Positions 21,658-33,174 of a stretch of DNA of 64,000 nt are shown in pieces. The translations under genes were made by a program, and so were the position numbers. Origin of the DNA: Datura wrightii (lineage: Eukaryota > Streptophyta > Magnoliopsida > Solanales > Solanaceae); contig JASDFA010000007.1 in NCBI GenBank assembly GCA_035772735.1, forward strand, positions 83,847,501-83,911,500, given 5' to 3'. Positions within the stretch are counted from its first letter, which is position 1, and each line of letters begins with the position of its first letter. The notes under the pieces are model-generated. The model was not told where the DNA came from, made no database searches, and saw only the letters and a program-made list of their open reading frames with translations.

Positions 21658-23433
21658 TCAGGGAGTTCCACCATCCAATTTTTGTGCTATTTTAACTTTT
21701 GTGAACACTGGGGACAGTGTTCGAGATAAGTATGGGGTGGGAGTAGTTAGGTGCTGGTTGTGTTGTTATGTATATATTCTAATCTGTTGTCGTGCCTGTG
21801 AAATTTTGTTGTTCCCTGTGATTTGTGAATTGTTAAGTTGTTGTTCTGTATTGTAAATATATGTGAACCTGTTGTGTGTTGCTGAATGTTGCTAGCTGAT
21901 TTTGTACATATTTTTGTTTATCGAAATGATCGATATTTTAAAAATTTATTCTCAAATTTCTTTTTTTTCTTCTTGGGTTTCTCGGCGTTTGTTTTCGGTT
22001 CTTTTACCGAGGATGGTCCCATTGAACTGAAGTCCTAGTTAGTGACCGTTCCCTATGATGGATGGATGACGACCGTCTTAAGGGAAATGTAGTCATTAGG
22101 AGTAGGTTTTTCAATTATTTTTCAGTTGTTTTTCTTTTGTGGGTTGCATCCCAAAACCTGTAGTTACTTGATGGTTGCGAAATTTTGGTTGCGTGTTGTA
22201 CATATTTAAAATGCAAAGGTGATTCATAGGAAAGCATGCAACTTTGTAAATATATTGAGATACCTAGGCCATAGAGTTCGATTCAGTGTGATTGAGGCTT
22301 AATGTTTGAATTCCTATAATTAGCTGATTGAAGAGTCTGTGAATACATCTTGAATTGAGCATGTGCAATAAGTGTGAAGTGAGGTTTTGTTATTCCATAC
22401 TATTGTGAAGTGTCTAGAACTTTCCTGGTGTGTGTACAAAACGAAATGAAGGAGGTGTATTGTAGGAGAGGATGTAGGCATTTCTTTGTTTTAACCAAAA
22501 GTTTCTATTTTTCATTGTCATACCCACCTTGATTGTATACCCTAGTCAGCCCGTTGAGCCTTTAGCCTATTATTTTTTTCTTTTGTCTAAAAGTGTAAAC
22601 CGAGCTTAATCCTTTCTTTTCCTTAGCCGTAAAGTCTATACAAAACTCTTAAGCGCTTAAGAAGAGAAAATCACTTTCCCAAAGTGTCAAAAGAGTGAGA
22701 ATGGTGAAAAGAAAAGAAAAGCCGAGTGATGGAAGAAAAGAAAAGGTTTAAGGTGCACTTGTTATAAATAAACTATAATGAAGGTGCATGAATAGTCTTT
22801 GTTGTTGTTGTGTCAAGTGTGCTTAATAAGATGGGCCAAACTAAAGAAAAACGTCAAGAATGGGAGGATGAAAAAGAAAAAAAAAACAATGTCCATGAGT
22901 TGATGGGATGTATTGAAAAGGCGCTTAAGGATGCTAGTGGCTATTATTGGCTAACCCAATATTTACTAGTTCCGTAGCTTCCATTACAACCAGTTAAAGT
23001 CCTACATGATCTTACATCGCACTTTTTTATATTAGTGGAGTAATACACTAAGGGCAAGTTATGGGTCATGACATGATGTATGTGAATTCTTTTGGGAGAG
23101 AAAGCGAAATTGTGTTTACATGCCCCTGCTTGAAATTTTGTGAGTTCATATGAGCAAAAAGGGGAAGACTCTCTTGTGTTGTGAGGGCACATGCTTGATG
23201 AGAGATTAATTTTTGTGTCGGATATCTTGATCAGCTGATTTGTATGAGTTTGCCAATATCGAGAGTCGATTCTTAAGTCTAGGAGGTCTTTATGTATTGA
23301 AGGTCATTGCATTGATAGGACCATGCATGTTTTCTTGATGATTTGCTGTATTGAATAATCGAAATGACCGTAGCCTAAATTTTCGAACCAAAGTAGCGAG
23401 GTTGGGATGTAAATTGCATGAGGTGTAACATTG
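21658..23433 (+). other. A1 long 3' UTR with conserved hairpin
   Basis: About 1.8 kb of AT-rich non-coding sequence, homologous to 41051-42919 in A2 and to the A3 and A4 3' UTRs on the opposite strand. At 21981-22011 is CTCGG...CCGAG around a TTTTCGGTTCTTTT loop. A GGATGGATGACGACCGTCTT block near 22060 is shared by all four elements. Confidence 0.7.
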
Positions 23434-23471
23434 TTGTTCGAGGACGAACAAGGATTTAAGTGTGGGGTAAG
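23434..23471 (+). promoter_or_regulatory. A1 AGGA-loop hairpin and PPT
   Basis: TTGTTCG-AGGA-CGAACAA (23434-23451) is a perfect 7-bp hairpin. It is followed by the purine-rich AAGTGTGGGGTAAG (23458-23471), which directly abuts the LTR start TGATC. Confidence 0.82.
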
Positions 23472-24891
23472 TGATCTTGGGCAAATTTATATGCCCAAGT
23501 GATACTCAAATGTGGAATTTTAGCCTTGTTTATCTATCAATGTGTATACATTCTCATGTAATTGGTAATAAAATGTGAATTTATACTAACCAACATGATT
23601 AGCATTGTTTTGCAGGTAAAATGTAATTTTGGGAAGCTTAAATGCATGTTGGAAGATATAGGGGTTGGACTCGGATGCGAGCAAGGGACAAGGCATTGGA
23701 CAACATAAAATAAAGGGGCTCCGCGATGGAGCCATGTCACGCTGCCATCGCGGAGGCCTTCCGCCTGGATAGGGAATTTTCGCCTAATTTCCAGAGAGGG
23801 TACGCGATAGGTCCGTGGCACGGTGGCCTGGCTCCGCGTTGCACGTCGTGCCACGTTGGGCATATTTTCCTGGACCCCCAGTTCCAGTGAAGGTCCGCAT
23901 CGGTGGCGTGTCATGGAGGCAGTGCTCCGCGATGCACTCCGTGACACGTTGCTTGTTATTCCGGGAAAAATTCCCACTAGTATAAATAGAACACTTAGGT
24001 TCATTTTTCAAGATTCTGACTTGGTGGAGCAAGAACGTGGGTTACAGGCAGTTGAGGGGACGAATTTATCAGGGTTTTTCTCTCTTTCCTTCTCCTTGTA
24101 TTCAATTGCTTGTATGTTTAACACTCATTTAATGATGTTTAATCCACAAATGAGTGGCTAATTCCTCTTCTTGCTGAGGTTATGAACAATTGTAATGAAA
24201 TGTGATCATTGATTCTTTGGTTTTTCATCTTTTCTTCCATGGTTGTTCTATTGATTCTTGTTCTTACTGCATTAATGTGTGGCCTACGTTAATGTACATC
24301 TAAAAAGTCCGGTTTCACTCAAGAGAGCAAGAAATTGGAAAGTTGTGAATTAATAGGATATGATCTTTTCTTAGTTTGGGAAAATTGAGAATTGATTTAC
24401 TTTCAGGATAGAAATATACCTGAAAGTCGTATTAGTCAACTTAGGAACCGGGTTTGTATGGCTAGAACATGAATTGCATTTAATCACAGAAATGTAGGTG
24501 GATGGTTCATGATTCTTAAGTGGGGTTAAATACGAGAGTTTTAATCCCTTGGCAATAGTTCTTGACTAGCAACTGGAGGAAAAGACTAACCAAATTATGT
24601 TGATAATTAATTTCATTACATGTTCGTTTAACCTCAGCATGCTCTCATTCATAGTTCAGACTTATATTAGATAGTTGTTTTAGATTTAGCATAAAAATTA
24701 TAAATCAAAATATCAAACTTTTGGTTACGCTGTTGTCTGCATTTTTAGGATTAAAATATAGTACACTTGAGCAGATTGCACTTCATCCCAGTCCCTGTGG
24801 GATCGATACTTGGCTTACTTAAGCCACTTTACTACTTGTTCGACCACGTGCACTTGCGTGTAGTTATATACCCATATAACGAGACCGAACA
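23472..24891 (+). repeat. A1 3' LTR (1420 bp, complete)
   Basis: Starts TGATCTTGGG, ends CGAACA. It has the LTR-start palindrome (23476-23499), palindrome cassette (23719-23953), TATAAATAG (23981-23989) and the terminal ~180 bp missing from the 5' LTR. Confidence 0.92.
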
Positions 24892-26443
24892 CAGCTCGGG
24901 CCATAGCCTTCGATATAAATAACCGTGTTTGAGTCCGAAGGACTCCTATACTGCATCTGTAACTGTAACTGTATCTGAATCTGTTCCCTGGGCACTTGCG
25001 CACAACAGGGCTATCTGTACTGTAATGCTGATCAGCCTGATATGGGGAAAGCTTCATCCCATCTTCGTCCAAACTGGGGACGGCATGCCACTCCTTGGAG
25101 TGACGTAAACCCACCCGCTCAGTGGGCGACACAGTTACCAACCTAGGGGCGGCGAGGACGCTCAAAAGGGTTCCCTCACGACACAACCAAGTCTCAACAA
25201 ACAATAAGCACATATATAGCAAGCATGTTTAAACTGAAAAATGCTATCTGAATTCTGATTTCTTATTTTGATCTCTTTCTGTATTATACTGATTCTCATA
25301 CTGCTTTATACTGAATCTGTGACCTTTATCTAACTGCATGGCTAATCTGTAGCCAAGATACTATCCAACTGTATGGCTATACTGTAACCAAGATATCATC
25401 TGTCTGTATGGCTAATCTGTAGCCAAGATACTATCTGACTGTCTGATTTTACTTTACTAACTCTTATTCTGAATATCTGTCATATTATTCTAGAAACATG
25501 CTTGCTAATAACATACTGGGCTATACTGAGTCTGGAATACTAACTTGCCATTTTGGCGCATGCTTTACTAACTTTTGGACTGAGTACGATATAACAACGC
25601 AAACCAGATTTACCGAACTTGCACAATACTCAATATTCAACTCCGGGAATTCTACTACAGAGTTTACTATGCTATACAAGGATAAAACTACTAACTTTCC
25701 AAAGAAACTGGCTTTACATACCTTAACCTCGATTTATCCGACTAACGGACGAAGCTCGGTCAGTACTCCAGCTATTTCTCCCAACTGCATTTACATATAT
25801 GTCAATTAGAACTAAATACACCAATATTCTGAAAGAAAATGTCACTTTCGATATATTTATAGCCTAAACTTTGGCTTATCGAAAGACGGTCAAAAACTCG
25901 CTATTTCTCGAAAGTCCAGAAGGGAGAAATATTCACTTTAAGGCTAGGAGTATATTGACACTAATTTGGAGCAATTCCACTTACCTTAGTTCGGTAGCAC
26001 GATGATTCACCGGCCGAATTTCGCGAAACTAAATTCGTAGGAATGCTCCTTACTGCTTAATACCTCGGTATCTGGAGTTAATTTGAGTTTGGACCGCGTT
26101 TGATGGCGTAATCGAGCGATAATTTAATAGTACTTTTGCACCCTCTCTGTTTTCTCACGAGTTCTGGAAATTATTTGATATCATAATGAAATGAACCGAA
26201 GTGGAGGCTTTATATACTTGGGCCTGGACAGGGCCAACGTGTCATGGAGCTAACGCGGAGGCTCTACCTCCGTGACACTTTGCCATCGCGGAGGGGCTCT
26301 GCCCCGGCTCCTTCCGCAATGGTTCGACAGGTTTCTCGTCCGGTCTTTTCCCGGGCCTTTTTCTAGCATGTATGGCTTTCAAATACTATCAACCAACACG
26401 GGAATAGGCCATCTATGTGTTGGAAATTTTATGGGGTGTAACA
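24892..26443 (-). repeat. G3 5' LTR, outer part
   Basis: Resumes after A1 with CAGCTCGGGCC and aligns with 8150-9906, ending TGTAACA at 26443. It holds one 108-bp unit. The minus-strand TATA box (26208-26216) and palindrome cassette (26236-26322) match the other LTR, with C-to-T differences such as GTGTCATGGAG. Confidence 0.87.
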
Positions 26444-26543
26444 TTCTGTTAAGGTATTGTGGAGGAACAGGAATAGAGAAGAGATGATCTGGGAAGCGGA
26501 GGACGATATGAGATCCAAATATCCCCACTTGTTCCAGGCTTAG
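26444..26543 (+). pseudogene. G2 chromodomain-like end of integrase
   Basis: Continues the frame cut at 7100: SVKVLWRNRNREEM, WEAEDDMRSKYPHLFQA, then TAG. It shows that 7101-26443 is one composite insertion into G2. Confidence 0.88.
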
Positions 26544-26775
26544 CCCAGACTATGCAAATGAGGTACATTTATGATTCAGTTTTGTTTAATGATGTGTGTT
26601 ACATATATTTCTCGATTGGGTACAATTTTGTTGTAAAATAATTGTTATAGTGTTATATGAAATGCCTGTGTTTGACTCTTTTTCATTTCAGGGTTTTCAA
26701 ATAGTCCAGACTACAGGGGAGACGTAAGCTGATATGACATTCAAGGACGAATATTCCTATGGGGGGGGGGGAGGA
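26544..26775 (+). other. G2 3' UTR and PPT
   Basis: Short 3' UTR with the hairpin relic ATTCA-AGGA-CGAAT (26739-26752), then an 11-G run and GAGGA as PPT, directly before the LTR start TGTTATACC. Confidence 0.85.
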
Positions 26776-28859
26776 TGTTATACCCCATAAGTTCCTAACA
26801 TTTAGTAGGCCTATTCGTACATTAGTCAAGAGTTTTAGAATACGACACGTATGAGAAAGGGCCCAGGGAAAGGTTGAACGAGCATGGAAGCGGGACTGCG
26901 CAAGAAAAGGCCGGAGCAGGCCACGATATGGGCGGCGTGTCACGGACCCCCCTCCCTACGCGTTGGGCTCCGTGGCATGCCTGTCAATTGGCACATTGGG
27001 GTCTGCTCCACGAACTCCCTATCCACCGCCCAAGTATATATAAAGCCCCTCCCTTCATTATATGTGATATTCAGATATTCACATTCGGCCAGAGGAGAGA
27101 AATACGAACAAATTGATAAATTTTCATCTGTTTAGGCTAGAAAACGCTGTCCAAATTCAAATTAATTTTTGGTATTGAAGTTTAAGGTTGTAGGGAGAAT
27201 TACTACGGAGTTATTTTTGTGAAATTCATTTGACGAATTATAGCCCCGCAGAGCCAAATTTGTCAGAATTTCCCCAAACTGATCTCTATACGATCACAGG
27301 CTTCAAGTGAGCATTTCTCCCTTCTGAACTATTGAGAAATTATATGTTTTCGACCGTGTTCTATTAAGTTGAAGTATAGTTAATATTTATATAAAAGGTT
27401 ATTGTTTTTGCTGAATTTAGTACTGAAATTGGTCTCATTTTCCCAGTAATACAATTACAATTGGAAAGAGCTATTGAATATGAACTGAAACCCGCCAGTT
27501 AATCAGAAATCGGCGACTGATGTATGTTAAGGAAAATTCTTTTAGCAAGTCAGTTTCTTTAGTATTTTAACTCAGTTTAAATCCCAGTAAGAGGACCAGA
27601 AACATATTAATTGTGATTAGCTCAAACCAGTATCCTATGTTAGTTTGGGATTGACTACGCCCTGTATAGCCTTCCATGGCCAACCTCAGGGTTACTATCT
27701 GTGTCGACGCCCGCCAGGGGCGAGATGACGTTGCTCCATGGAGCGGTATGCCGTCCGGGAGGGACGAAGATGGGATCCCAGGTCCTTATACAGTCCATTC
27801 TATGGCTAGACTATTATATGCCGTATCGGCACTACACCCCTGTCGAGCCTGGTACCCGGGGTGCAGATATCAGGAGTCGACTAGACTTAGATACAACTAC
27901 AATCAGGGGATGAACGGGCTCAGTTGCAGACCCAGGGGATTGGTAGGACGACTATAACTATTAGTTGACCGAATGTGTCCTTACTAGGGGTATATATATT
28001 GAGGTGTGCTCACAAGGCTTATGAGGGCCCCAGGTGAGTTATTTTGTGTTGGTTGTACCTTCCGGCTTATGGGGGCCAGGTAAGGTTCTTGTTTGCATTA
28101 GTTACCAATAAATTAGATAGTAGGGAGTTCAGCTATTTAGGTAGTATCTCTATCCTCCCTTTTCAATTATTTTCAGTTTCATTTCTCTTATTCAGCCATT
28201 TACAATTATTGCCTTACATATTCGGTACATATTGTACTGGCACCTTTCTTGGGGGCGCTGCATTGCTTGCCTGCAGGTGTCGATAGACATGGACTAGGAC
28301 CTCCTTAGCTTTCTGCCAGAGTTAGTAGAGCAGTCAGCTCCATTGCTCCGAAGCTAATAGTTGGAAGGTTGAATCTCTTTTGGTTGTATAGTTTATGAGT
28401 AGGTCAGGGCCCTGTCTCGACCAGTATATCACTCCCAGTGGCTTACAGATTGTTTCAGATTCCCTGTGGTTAGTTGTTGATGGCCATGTGGGGTCCATAT
28501 GTTCTTTATCTTGCGTTTTGGCCGTGAGGGGCCTTGTTTAGCTATTAGTTAGCGGCCTTGTCGGTCATAATTTAGTTTAGTACTGGATTTAGTTTTTAGT
28601 CATAACTAGACTTCAAGGTGGTCTTGTCGGCCCGCATAGGATTCCCTATTGTTACCTATTTATGGTTAGCTATTTTCTTTTACAGATGGTTATAAGCCTT
28701 GTCGGCCGTGGCTGTGTTTACAGTCGAGATATAGCCTGTTGTTTTCTTGATTTAAGCTTTAGTGCTAGTTAGGCACTAGAGGTGCGTAAGTAGTCAGGTC
28801 AGTTCAGACCCTAGTAGGGCACCAGGTGCCAGTCATGCCTCCCAAGGTGGGGCGTGACA
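26776..28859 (+). repeat. G2 3' LTR (2084 bp)
   Basis: Starts TGTTATACCCC after the PPT and ends GGGGCGTGACA. Its final ~60 bp resemble those of the G3 and G6 LTRs (CCTAGTAGGGCACCAGGTG, then GCCAGTCATGCC), so these families share an LTR end. An apparent frame at 27676-27957 is LTR sequence, not a gene. The G2 5' LTR is outside the window. Confidence 0.88.
26934..27044 (+). promoter_or_regulatory. G2 LTR promoter: palindrome motifs and TATATATAAA
   Basis: GCGTGTCACGGACC and GGCTCCGTGGCATG lie 40-100 bp upstream of TATATATAAA (27035-27044), the same arrangement as in the other LTRs but with fewer motif copies. Confidence 0.65.
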
Positions 28860-29307
28860 TTCTAAACTTGAATTGTTCCTTGGTTAACCAAAGATAAATT
28901 ATTCAAAAAAATAGTTATATGATACATGTCAATTAGGGAAACAAACTCAATCCTCTTTTAAATTTAAAGATATTGTTAGCACCTCTACATCCCATCTACT
29001 TTTCCCCATCTACTTTTACATATAGATTTATTTAGACCCATTATAACTGCTAGTATTGGTGGTAAGAAATCTGATTCATTATTGTTGATGACTTCTCATG
29101 ATTTACTTAGGTCATGTTCCTAGCTCAAAAAGACGAAGCCTTCTCGAATTTTGAAATCTTCTACAAAAAGGTTCAACGAGAAAAGGGCTACTTCATTTTC
29201 ATTATTCACAGTGATCATGGACGAGAATTCAAGAACTAGCTATTTGAAAATTGTTGCAATCAATAAGGATATTCTAAAAATTTCTCTTCTCTAGAACGGA
29301 CCATCTA
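28860..29307 (+). pseudogene. Ty1/copia integrase relic
   Basis: From about 28995 the plus strand shows, across frameshifts, LLHIDLF.P, GGKKS, VDDFS-like sequence, LAQKDEAFSNFEIF-like sequence, KKVQREKGYF-like sequence and SDHGREFKN. This is the copia integrase core around its second catalytic Asp (SDHG). It stops at the G4 LTR. It is the oldest recognisable layer here, with G2 ending on its left and G4 starting on its right. The first ~130 bp carry no identifiable motif. Confidence 0.7.
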
Positions 29308-32055
29308 TGTCACGCCCCAGAGCTGGCATAGGGCACGACTGGCATTCAATTCCAAGGTGATGGAGAAGATGGCTGTATAGCATCTATAGTATAATCCTCA
29401 GGCTAACTAGGCGACCTGTCACAACCAACTATAGCATAGGAGTTGACCAACTAGGTCTCAACATACATAACTAATGATAAAATGCTGATATGGATATGAT
29501 ACCAACTTAAAGGAACTGCAAAAGGCTAGCAAGGCCACCCGCCAAACTTAAATTATACAACTACACAACTAGTCCACAAAAGGCTTTAAAGGGTAAGCAA
29601 AATGAAATACATAGGACAAAGGCCCGACCTACCCATAATGTACATAATAACTCAATACAAATAAACCCAAAGCAGGGGCTCCTAAAGAAAAAAAGAGCAT
29701 ACCAACTTTCAACTAAATCTAGGATCCTACTATAACAGTCGATCTGAGCCCCTACCCCTGCACCCACAACACAATTGTAGGGGTCTCTAGGTAAAGGGAT
29801 GTCAGTACAAAGTAATGCACCTTTATGTAAGACTTAAAGCTGTAAATAATCTAATGCCAAAGATAAACTAAACTAGAGAAGGGAATAACCACAACCTAAC
29901 ACTCTAGACCTGCAAACATATACATTGGAAAATAACAGTTGAACATGACTCAAAGATAGGATAGGGAGAGATAATTTGTAACTCAGTAACCTGCTATCTA
30001 ATATGCAGACTCTATGCATAAGTATAACTCAATAGACTCATATGCAGACACTTCCAATACCTGGATCGAAACACAAGAGTTTCCTGACACTTGGACCAGG
30101 ACTTTCATATATATAACACTTTGCACAATTAGCCATCAGATACTAGGACCGGAGAGGGTGTACGACATCACACAATCAGATATCTGATGCTGGGACCAGA
30201 GAAGGAATGCAACATCACACAATCAACCATTTGGTACTTGGATGATAGAGGGCATCCAATATCACACAATCAACCATCTAATACTGGGACCATAGACGAT
30301 GTGCGTTAAATAATATGACACTGACCCTTGCTTATAAACTCTTAGAATTAACTTGGGATACTCAGACCCAACTTCAAAATACTTGGATTTAATTTACAAA
30401 GCTTAGACTCAACTCAAACTCAATTGGAGTACTTAGGTTCTTTTAGAGTTTTTGGACTCACTCAAGGTACTTAAAGAAGCTTTAGATTACTTGGACTCTA
30501 TTTTAGATACTAAGGATCGACATTCATTTAGCATAGAACTCAGTAACCTAGTAACCTGCCGATAGCTTAAGGAATAGGAATTATCGAATCTCTTTTAGGC
30601 CTTAAGTTCCTTAAGACATATACATATACATGTAGTAGACCATGTTAAGTAATCATCATATTAATACCCTTGCTAATCCGTACTAGGTTAACATTAGTTC
30701 TTAGCTTACATTGTTCCCATGTGTTGTCTTAGCTTCATTTTGTATTCCATATAAAAACCAGAACTTCAACATCATCAACATAATACATAACATAATGTAA
30801 AGTACTATCTAAAAATGCCCACGCTGAGGGGTCTTCAACTTGATGTAAAGCTATGGCAACAATCGACACAATATTACACTTTAAATGCCTCTTTGGGCTA
30901 GACATAAATCCAACACTTAGATTCAATTAAACATGGAACTTAAAGATTAAATGTAGCTTAAAATACTGCCTCAATACACATAAGAATCTTGCTGGCCCAT
31001 TCAACCTATAACCTAAGAATCGTGCTTGAAAGTACGATGAACGGGGCTTTATATTCCTTGTTCGGACGAGCTTTCTTTAGTCACTTGTTTCCTTCAACAA
31101 ACAGAACTTATCCCCTTCAATTTATTGAGTTTATAGCCAAGTGAAAAGGCTTTGTCTGTCCAACATATCCATCCAAAACGTCACATGCACAGCAGCCACA
31201 ACAACAACACACAAGGCAGCCTTTTAGCATAATACTATAACTTGTTTTACACACTTTTAAGGAAATAATGGAAGTAGGAAATTACCTAACTTCCTTAGTA
31301 ACCAATTCCTATCAACATGGACTATCTATCTAGAAATAACACAGCTTCTCAAGCCATCAAAACAAGCAGAAAATCTCGACAACAACATTGCCAAACTGGC
31401 AGCCCACTATGGCCTTCATCACCTAGATTTAGCTAGGATTTCAAGCAAGATTATATACAAGGAACACTTACCTTTTTCTTGAGATTTTTGTTTGGCTAGA
31501 ATAAGAGTACCCTCGTTCAATTTTCTATCAAATAATGCAGCCCCCTTGCAATATAAAATGCAGCAAAACAATGTACAAACATACTACACACACCTTCCGG
31601 AAGCTCTTTTGTCTTTCCTTGTTCTTTGATGGAGTTTATCTTGGTATTTTCCCCTTGATTTTCCTTGGTTTGCTTACTGGAAGACAGAGGGAATATGTTC
31701 TATAATCAATAAGCTCCTTCGAGTTAATGATGAGAATTAAAATTAACACTTTAACACTTGAAATATAAAGGGTGGGGCAGTGGTGTTTATTAAAGGCGGT
31801 TGTCTATGTCACCACTTGACAGTGCTTCAGTAAAATGCCTATAACTTTTTACTCTAAACTTTCATGCACATGTAGTTTGATATTCTAAAAATTAGACTCA
31901 AATATATTTAATTTGATAGGTCGTAGGACCTCTAGCTCATTATAGATTGGGAGATATGATTATTTAAAGATGACCCTTATTCATGAACTCTGCATACTCT
32001 TCACTCTTCCCTTTGTACATGATTCCTTCCTCACCTACGGAAAATTCAGCCCATA
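29308..32055 (-). repeat. G4 3' LTR, main part
   Basis: The left end reads TGTCACGCCCCAG, and the LTR resumes at 34205-34263 after solo LTR S1, giving about 2.8 kb in total, similar to G3. The right end TGTAACA at 34263 abuts a PPT. No coding is seen; the sequence is AT-rich with a 47-bp tandem repeat. The second G4 LTR is outside the window. Confidence 0.75.
30124..30311. repeat. Tandem 47-bp repeat, four units
   Basis: Units start with CACAATYA at 30124, 30171, 30218 and 30265, each followed by a degenerate CTGATACTGGGACCAGAGA-like core. The copies are diverged but exactly 47 bp apart. Confidence 0.87.
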
Positions 32056-32130
32056 TGTAACAACACTTAAAAGTCCCTAAGTTTAGATCCTGGACTTGAA
32101 TTGGAAACCAGTATTCCTCAGTAGGAGTCT

Positions 32131-32362
32131 CAGTATGACTTGTGACTGCATGGTACGAGTCGTACCAAGACTCATAATAGGAGGATAAGAGTATTAGACA
32201 AAAATCTGTTAAGAAAACCACAATTGCAACCTATGACTCGTACCATGAAGGTATGAATCATCTAGGATGAAGATCATAGAATTGTCCAATATGGGTCCCT
32301 TACTATGAGACTCAATATGAGTCGTAGTAAGGTGGTATGACTCGTAGCATGAGTCGAGACCC
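32131..32362. repeat. GAGTCGT/ACGACTC palindrome cluster in S1
   Basis: Repeated TACGAGTCGTACC, ATGACTCGTACC, TGAGTCGTAG and ATGACTCGTAG motifs in both orientations, followed within ~150 bp by TTTATAAAC and TTATTTAAG boxes. Counterpart of the G1 LTR cluster. Confidence 0.7.
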
Positions 32363-33058
32363 CTGGCAGATAGATTTTCGCAGACGGGTTTAAAAGGTAT
32401 TTTAGTAAATTCATCCATTTTATAAACTAAGCTCATACGTTTTGGGATTCCTAAAGGGGTTATTTAAGTTTCCCTAATAGCCTAAACTCCTATTCTTCCA
32501 TCAAAACATAGAATTCAAGGATTCGAGCTCTTAAGTTCTTCAAAAATCTAGAAAGTCTTCTTCTCAAAATTAGGATTCTTCAAGCTTGAGTCTAAGGCTT
32601 TAATTTTCTAGGCATGTAAGTCTAACCTAAGTGAGGATTTATAATCTTCCTCAGATCCCTAATTCATGATTGTGATTGTTGAGTTAAAGCTAGGGTTTAT
32701 TATTCAATTCATGATTCTTCTACCTAGCTCATATATGTTGATTTGCCTTTATCGAATTCTTCATATTGAGTTAATTAATGTCTATTGGTTGTTATCCTTT
32801 CCTATTGAATTATTTATAATTCTCCCTTGATTTTTATTGATTTATTTATGAGTTGGTTCATGTCTTCTACCCCATGAACCCTAGTTGCATGAAAGTAAGA
32901 TTTTGAACGCATGTGTTTGAAGTAAATGCATTATTTTCAAAAAGATTGAGCATATTTTCAAGAGAGTATGCATGATGAGATTTTGGGAATAGAGAGATGA
33001 TTTTTAGCATGATTTTCAAAAGCTTAAGTAAAGTCTTATTTTTGAAACTTATCAGATG

Positions 33059-33174
33059 GTTTTGAGCGAAAGGCTCCTTACTTATGTTTAAAGACTGTTT
33101 TGAGCGAAAGGCTCTCCACTGATGTTTTAAACTATGTTTTGAGTGAAAGGCTCCACAGATGATTTTAAACATTC
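33059..33174. repeat. Three-unit 38-39-bp minisatellite in S1
   Basis: GTTTTGAGCGAAAGGCTCC-type units start at 33059, 33097 and 33136, each followed by a TGATGTTTTAAA-like stretch. Confidence 0.87.

Larger units (their letters stand above)
17029..24891 (+). mobile_element. A1: Athila-like element lacking pol
   Basis: LTRs start TGATCTTGGG at 17029 and 23472; the 3' LTR ends CGAACA at 24891. Flanks CGGCT (17024-17028) and CAGCT (24892-24896) form a near-perfect 5-bp duplication inside the G3 5' LTR. The internal region has a gag-protease fusion, paired stem-loops, a promoter-like block, a PTP ORF, a long 3' UTR and a PPT. RT, RNase H and integrase are absent. The 5' LTR has lost its last ~180 bp and the PBS. 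Movement would have needed enzymes supplied in trans. Confidence 0.87.
7101..26443 (-). mobile_element. G3: chromodomain-type Ty3/gypsy with MITE and A1 inserted
   Basis: On the minus strand the order is 5' LTR (26443 to 16044, interrupted by A1), iMet PBS, gag, protease, RT, RNase H, integrase with chromodomain-like end (split by a MITE), PPT and 3' LTR (9906 to 7101). It is the only element here retaining every pol domain, though all are broken by stops and frameshifts. It sits in the chromodomain codons of G2: GATGTCGCTT before it and TTCTGTTAAG after it rebuild the host frame DVASVK. The target duplication itself is not clean, probably because a few bases were lost on the left. Confidence 0.87.

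Noticed and set aside
27676..27957. 93-codon frame in the G2 3' LTR (similar at 35848-36144 and 49380-49706)
   Set aside because: All three lie in the same part of related LTRs, but the frames differ and carry stops and indels; treated as LTR sequence.
29561..29767. Cys/Phe-rich minus-strand frame, possible membrane peptide
   Set aside because: It lies in the G4 LTR with no start context, no family resemblance and AT-rich codon composition.
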